Shown: piece by piece, positions 6,467 through 7,872 of the stretch
Layout of the letters: each line of letters starts with the position of its first letter
How positions within the stretch are numbered: position 1 is the first letter of the stretch
Assembly: GCA_024695225.1 (NCBI GenBank)
Contig: JAILIO010000252.1
Coordinates: 1-7,872, forward strand
Reading direction: 5' to 3'
DNA length: 7,872 nt
DNA from: Lachnospiraceae bacterium
GTDB lineage: Bacteria; Bacillota; Clostridia; Lachnospirales; Lachnospiraceae
Notes under the pieces: model-generated
Told to the model about the DNA's origin: nothing
What the model saw: the letters and a program-made list of their open reading frames with translations, nothing else
Databases searched by the model: none
Position numbers and translations under genes: made by a program

Positions 6467-7861
6467 TGCGATATCAAAGCTCTCTGCGATGCATGCCCTG
6501 GCTTCGTGAAGGTCTTTGAACTCGCCTTCTTCGATCATCTGGACCATGAGATTGCCCAGGGCCGTGCCTTCCGTGGGACCTGCATACACCGTGAGCCCCG
6601 TCTTGTCTGCGGTCAGCTGGTCCAGATAATGGTCCTGGGAGCCGCCGCCCACTATATTCACTGCGTTGAAGGTCTTCCCGGTGAGTTTTGAAAGCTGCTT
6701 CACCGTATCTGCATATATAGCGGAAAGAGAATTGTAGATGCAGCACATGATCTCTCCCGTGGTCTCCGGCACCTGCTGCCCGGTCTCCCTGCATTTCTCT
6801 TTGACCGCTTCCCTCATGGACTCGGGCGCCATAAATGAAGGATCGTTTGCATTCACTGTGCTCTTGAAGTCACCTGCATCCTTCGCCTCCTGAATGAGTT
6901 TGGGAAATGAAGGCCTCTCACCCTGTTCTTTTCCTATCTCTTTTCTCACGGACTGGATCATCCAGAGACCCATGATATTTTTGAGATACCTGTAGCGGTA
7001 ATCATAGCCGCCCTCATTTGTAAAGCTGTCGTCCGTGGTGACGGGTTCCTTGTTCTCGACTCCCATAAGACTCCATGTTCCGGAGGACAGGAATACAGCG
7101 TTGTCGTCTTTTGCGGGCACCGCCAGATATGCGCTTCCTGTGTCATGAGTCGCCGGCAGCACCACCTTAAGGTCAAAGCCCACCCTCTCCTGTATCTCTT
7201 TTCTGAAACCGCCGATGACGGTACCGGGAACTGAGAGTTCACCGAATATCTTCCTGGGCAGTCCGAAGGCTTCGATCACCTCATCGTCCCAGTTCTTTGA
7301 AGAGGCGTTCACAAGTCCGGAAGTGGAGGCCTCCGTGTATTCATTTGCCTTTACTCCTGTGAGAACATAATTCAGATAATCAGGAACCATCAACAGCCTG
7401 TCCGCTTTTTCAAGTTCATCCGGATGCTCCTTCTTGAGAGCATAGAGCTGATAGCATGTGTTGAACATTTCGTACTGGATCCCGGTGCGTCCGTAATGCC
7501 AGTCAAAAGGCACCTGTCCGGAAGCTTCCAGTTCATCCCTGACGCCCTCTGTGCGCCTGTCTCTGTAGGCCACGGTATCTCCGATGATCTCACCTTCATT
7601 GTCCAGAAGGACATAATCGACTCCCCAGGTATCGATACCCATGGTGACGGGAGTGAAACCCTTGTTGCGGGCAGCCTTTATCCCCTCTATCACATTTTCG
7701 GAAAGGGCTTTGATATCCCAGGTCAGATGACCATCCTTTTCCACCATCCCGTTCTCAAATCTGTAGACCTCCGTAAGGACGATCTTTCCATCAACCAGTT
7801 CACCGATGATGTGTCTGCCACTAGACGCGCCGATATCCACGGCAAGATGACAAATCCCCAT
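6446..7861 (-). CDS. rhaB: Rhamnulokinase (FGGY carbohydrate kinase family)
   Basis: RhaB phosphorylates L-rhamnulose with ATP to L-rhamnulose-1-phosphate, the second cytoplasmic step. The protein is 471 aa, near the family's usual 470-490. The N-terminal nucleotide motif is VDIGASSGRH (8-17). GIDTWGVDY (75-83) and AYRDRR (98-103) mark the sugar-binding half. HDTGSAY (239-245) holds the probable catalytic base Asp240. SSGTWSLMG (259-267) and TNEGGYDYRYRYLKNIMGLW (281-300) are typical of RhaB rather than of xylulo- or glycerol kinases. VGGGSQ (404-409) is the C-terminal ATP-site motif. The start is the ATG at 7861; a GGGGG run 6 nt ahead is a plausible though not strong ribosome site, and only 11 upstream bases are visible. 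The final codons and stop lie in a 44-bp tandem duplication. It is probably first or early in the operon; its promoter is not in the window. Confidence 0.96.
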   Translation of the reverse strand: MGICHLAVDIGASSGRHIIGELVDGKIVLTEVYRFENGMVEKDGHLTWDIKALSENVIEGIKAARNKGFTPVTMGIDTWGVDYVLLDNEGEIIGDTVAYRDRRTEGVRDELEASGQVPFDWHYGRTGIQYEMFNTCYQLYALKKEHPDELEKADRLLMVPDYLNYVLTGVKANEYTEASTSGLVNASSKNWDDEVIEAFGLPRKIFGELSVPGTVIGGFRKEIQERVGFDLKVVLPATHDTGSAYLAVPAKDDNAVFLSSGTWSLMGVENKEPVTTDDSFTNEGGYDYRYRYLKNIMGLWMIQSVRKEIGKEQGERPSFPKLIQEAKDAGDFKSTVNANDPSFMAPESMREAVKEKCRETGQQVPETTGEIMCCIYNSLSAIYADTVKQLSKLTGKTFNAVNIVGGGSQDHYLDQLTADKTGLTVYAGPTEGTALGNLMVQMIEEGEFKDLHEARACIAESFDIAEFKPGV

Positions 7862-7872
7862 AAATAACCCCC

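Overview
The window holds most of an L-rhamnose uptake and catabolism locus from a Gram-positive anaerobe, probably of class Clostridia (Lachnospiraceae-like). The organism call is inference. It rests on strong AGGAGG-type ribosome binding sites, a lipoprotein substrate-binding protein with an Ala/Pro/Glu/Ser linker, roughly balanced GC content, and a group IIC-type intron end, a class common in Firmicutes. All six genes lie on the minus strand, so the locus reads from right to left.

In transcription order the genes are: rhamnulokinase RhaB (7861-6446), a 113-bp gap with a 44-bp tandem repeat, L-rhamnose isomerase RhaA (6332-5079), a tandem-domain sugar ABC ATPase (5074-3548), two ribose/rhamnose-type permeases (3548-2568 and 2566-1559), a 184-bp gap, and a lipoprotein sugar-binding protein (1373-198). 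From rhaA to the second permease the genes are spaced -1 to +4 nt and are almost certainly co-transcribed and translationally coupled. The binding protein is the exception. It has a well-formed promoter of its own and a leader of about 125 nt with two hairpins that could adopt an alternative pairing. A strong intrinsic terminator closes the locus just after it.

The binding protein captures rhamnose outside the membrane, the two permeases and the ATPase import it, RhaA converts it to L-rhamnulose, and RhaB phosphorylates that to rhamnulose-1-phosphate. The aldolase, mutarotase and regulator usually needed are not in the window and may lie beyond the right edge.

Left of the terminator, the last 133 bases match the 5' end (domain I) of a bacterial group IIC self-splicing intron on the minus strand. 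It begins directly after the terminator's U tract, which is the known target preference of this intron class. The rest of the intron lies beyond the left edge.

The enzymes and transporter are ordinary for their families. The less ordinary material is in the non-coding DNA: the intron/terminator junction, the 44-bp duplication that copies the 3' end of rhaB together with a small RNA hairpin, and the structured leader and 9-bp tandem repeat ahead of the binding-protein gene. I see no clear evidence of a wholly new biological system.
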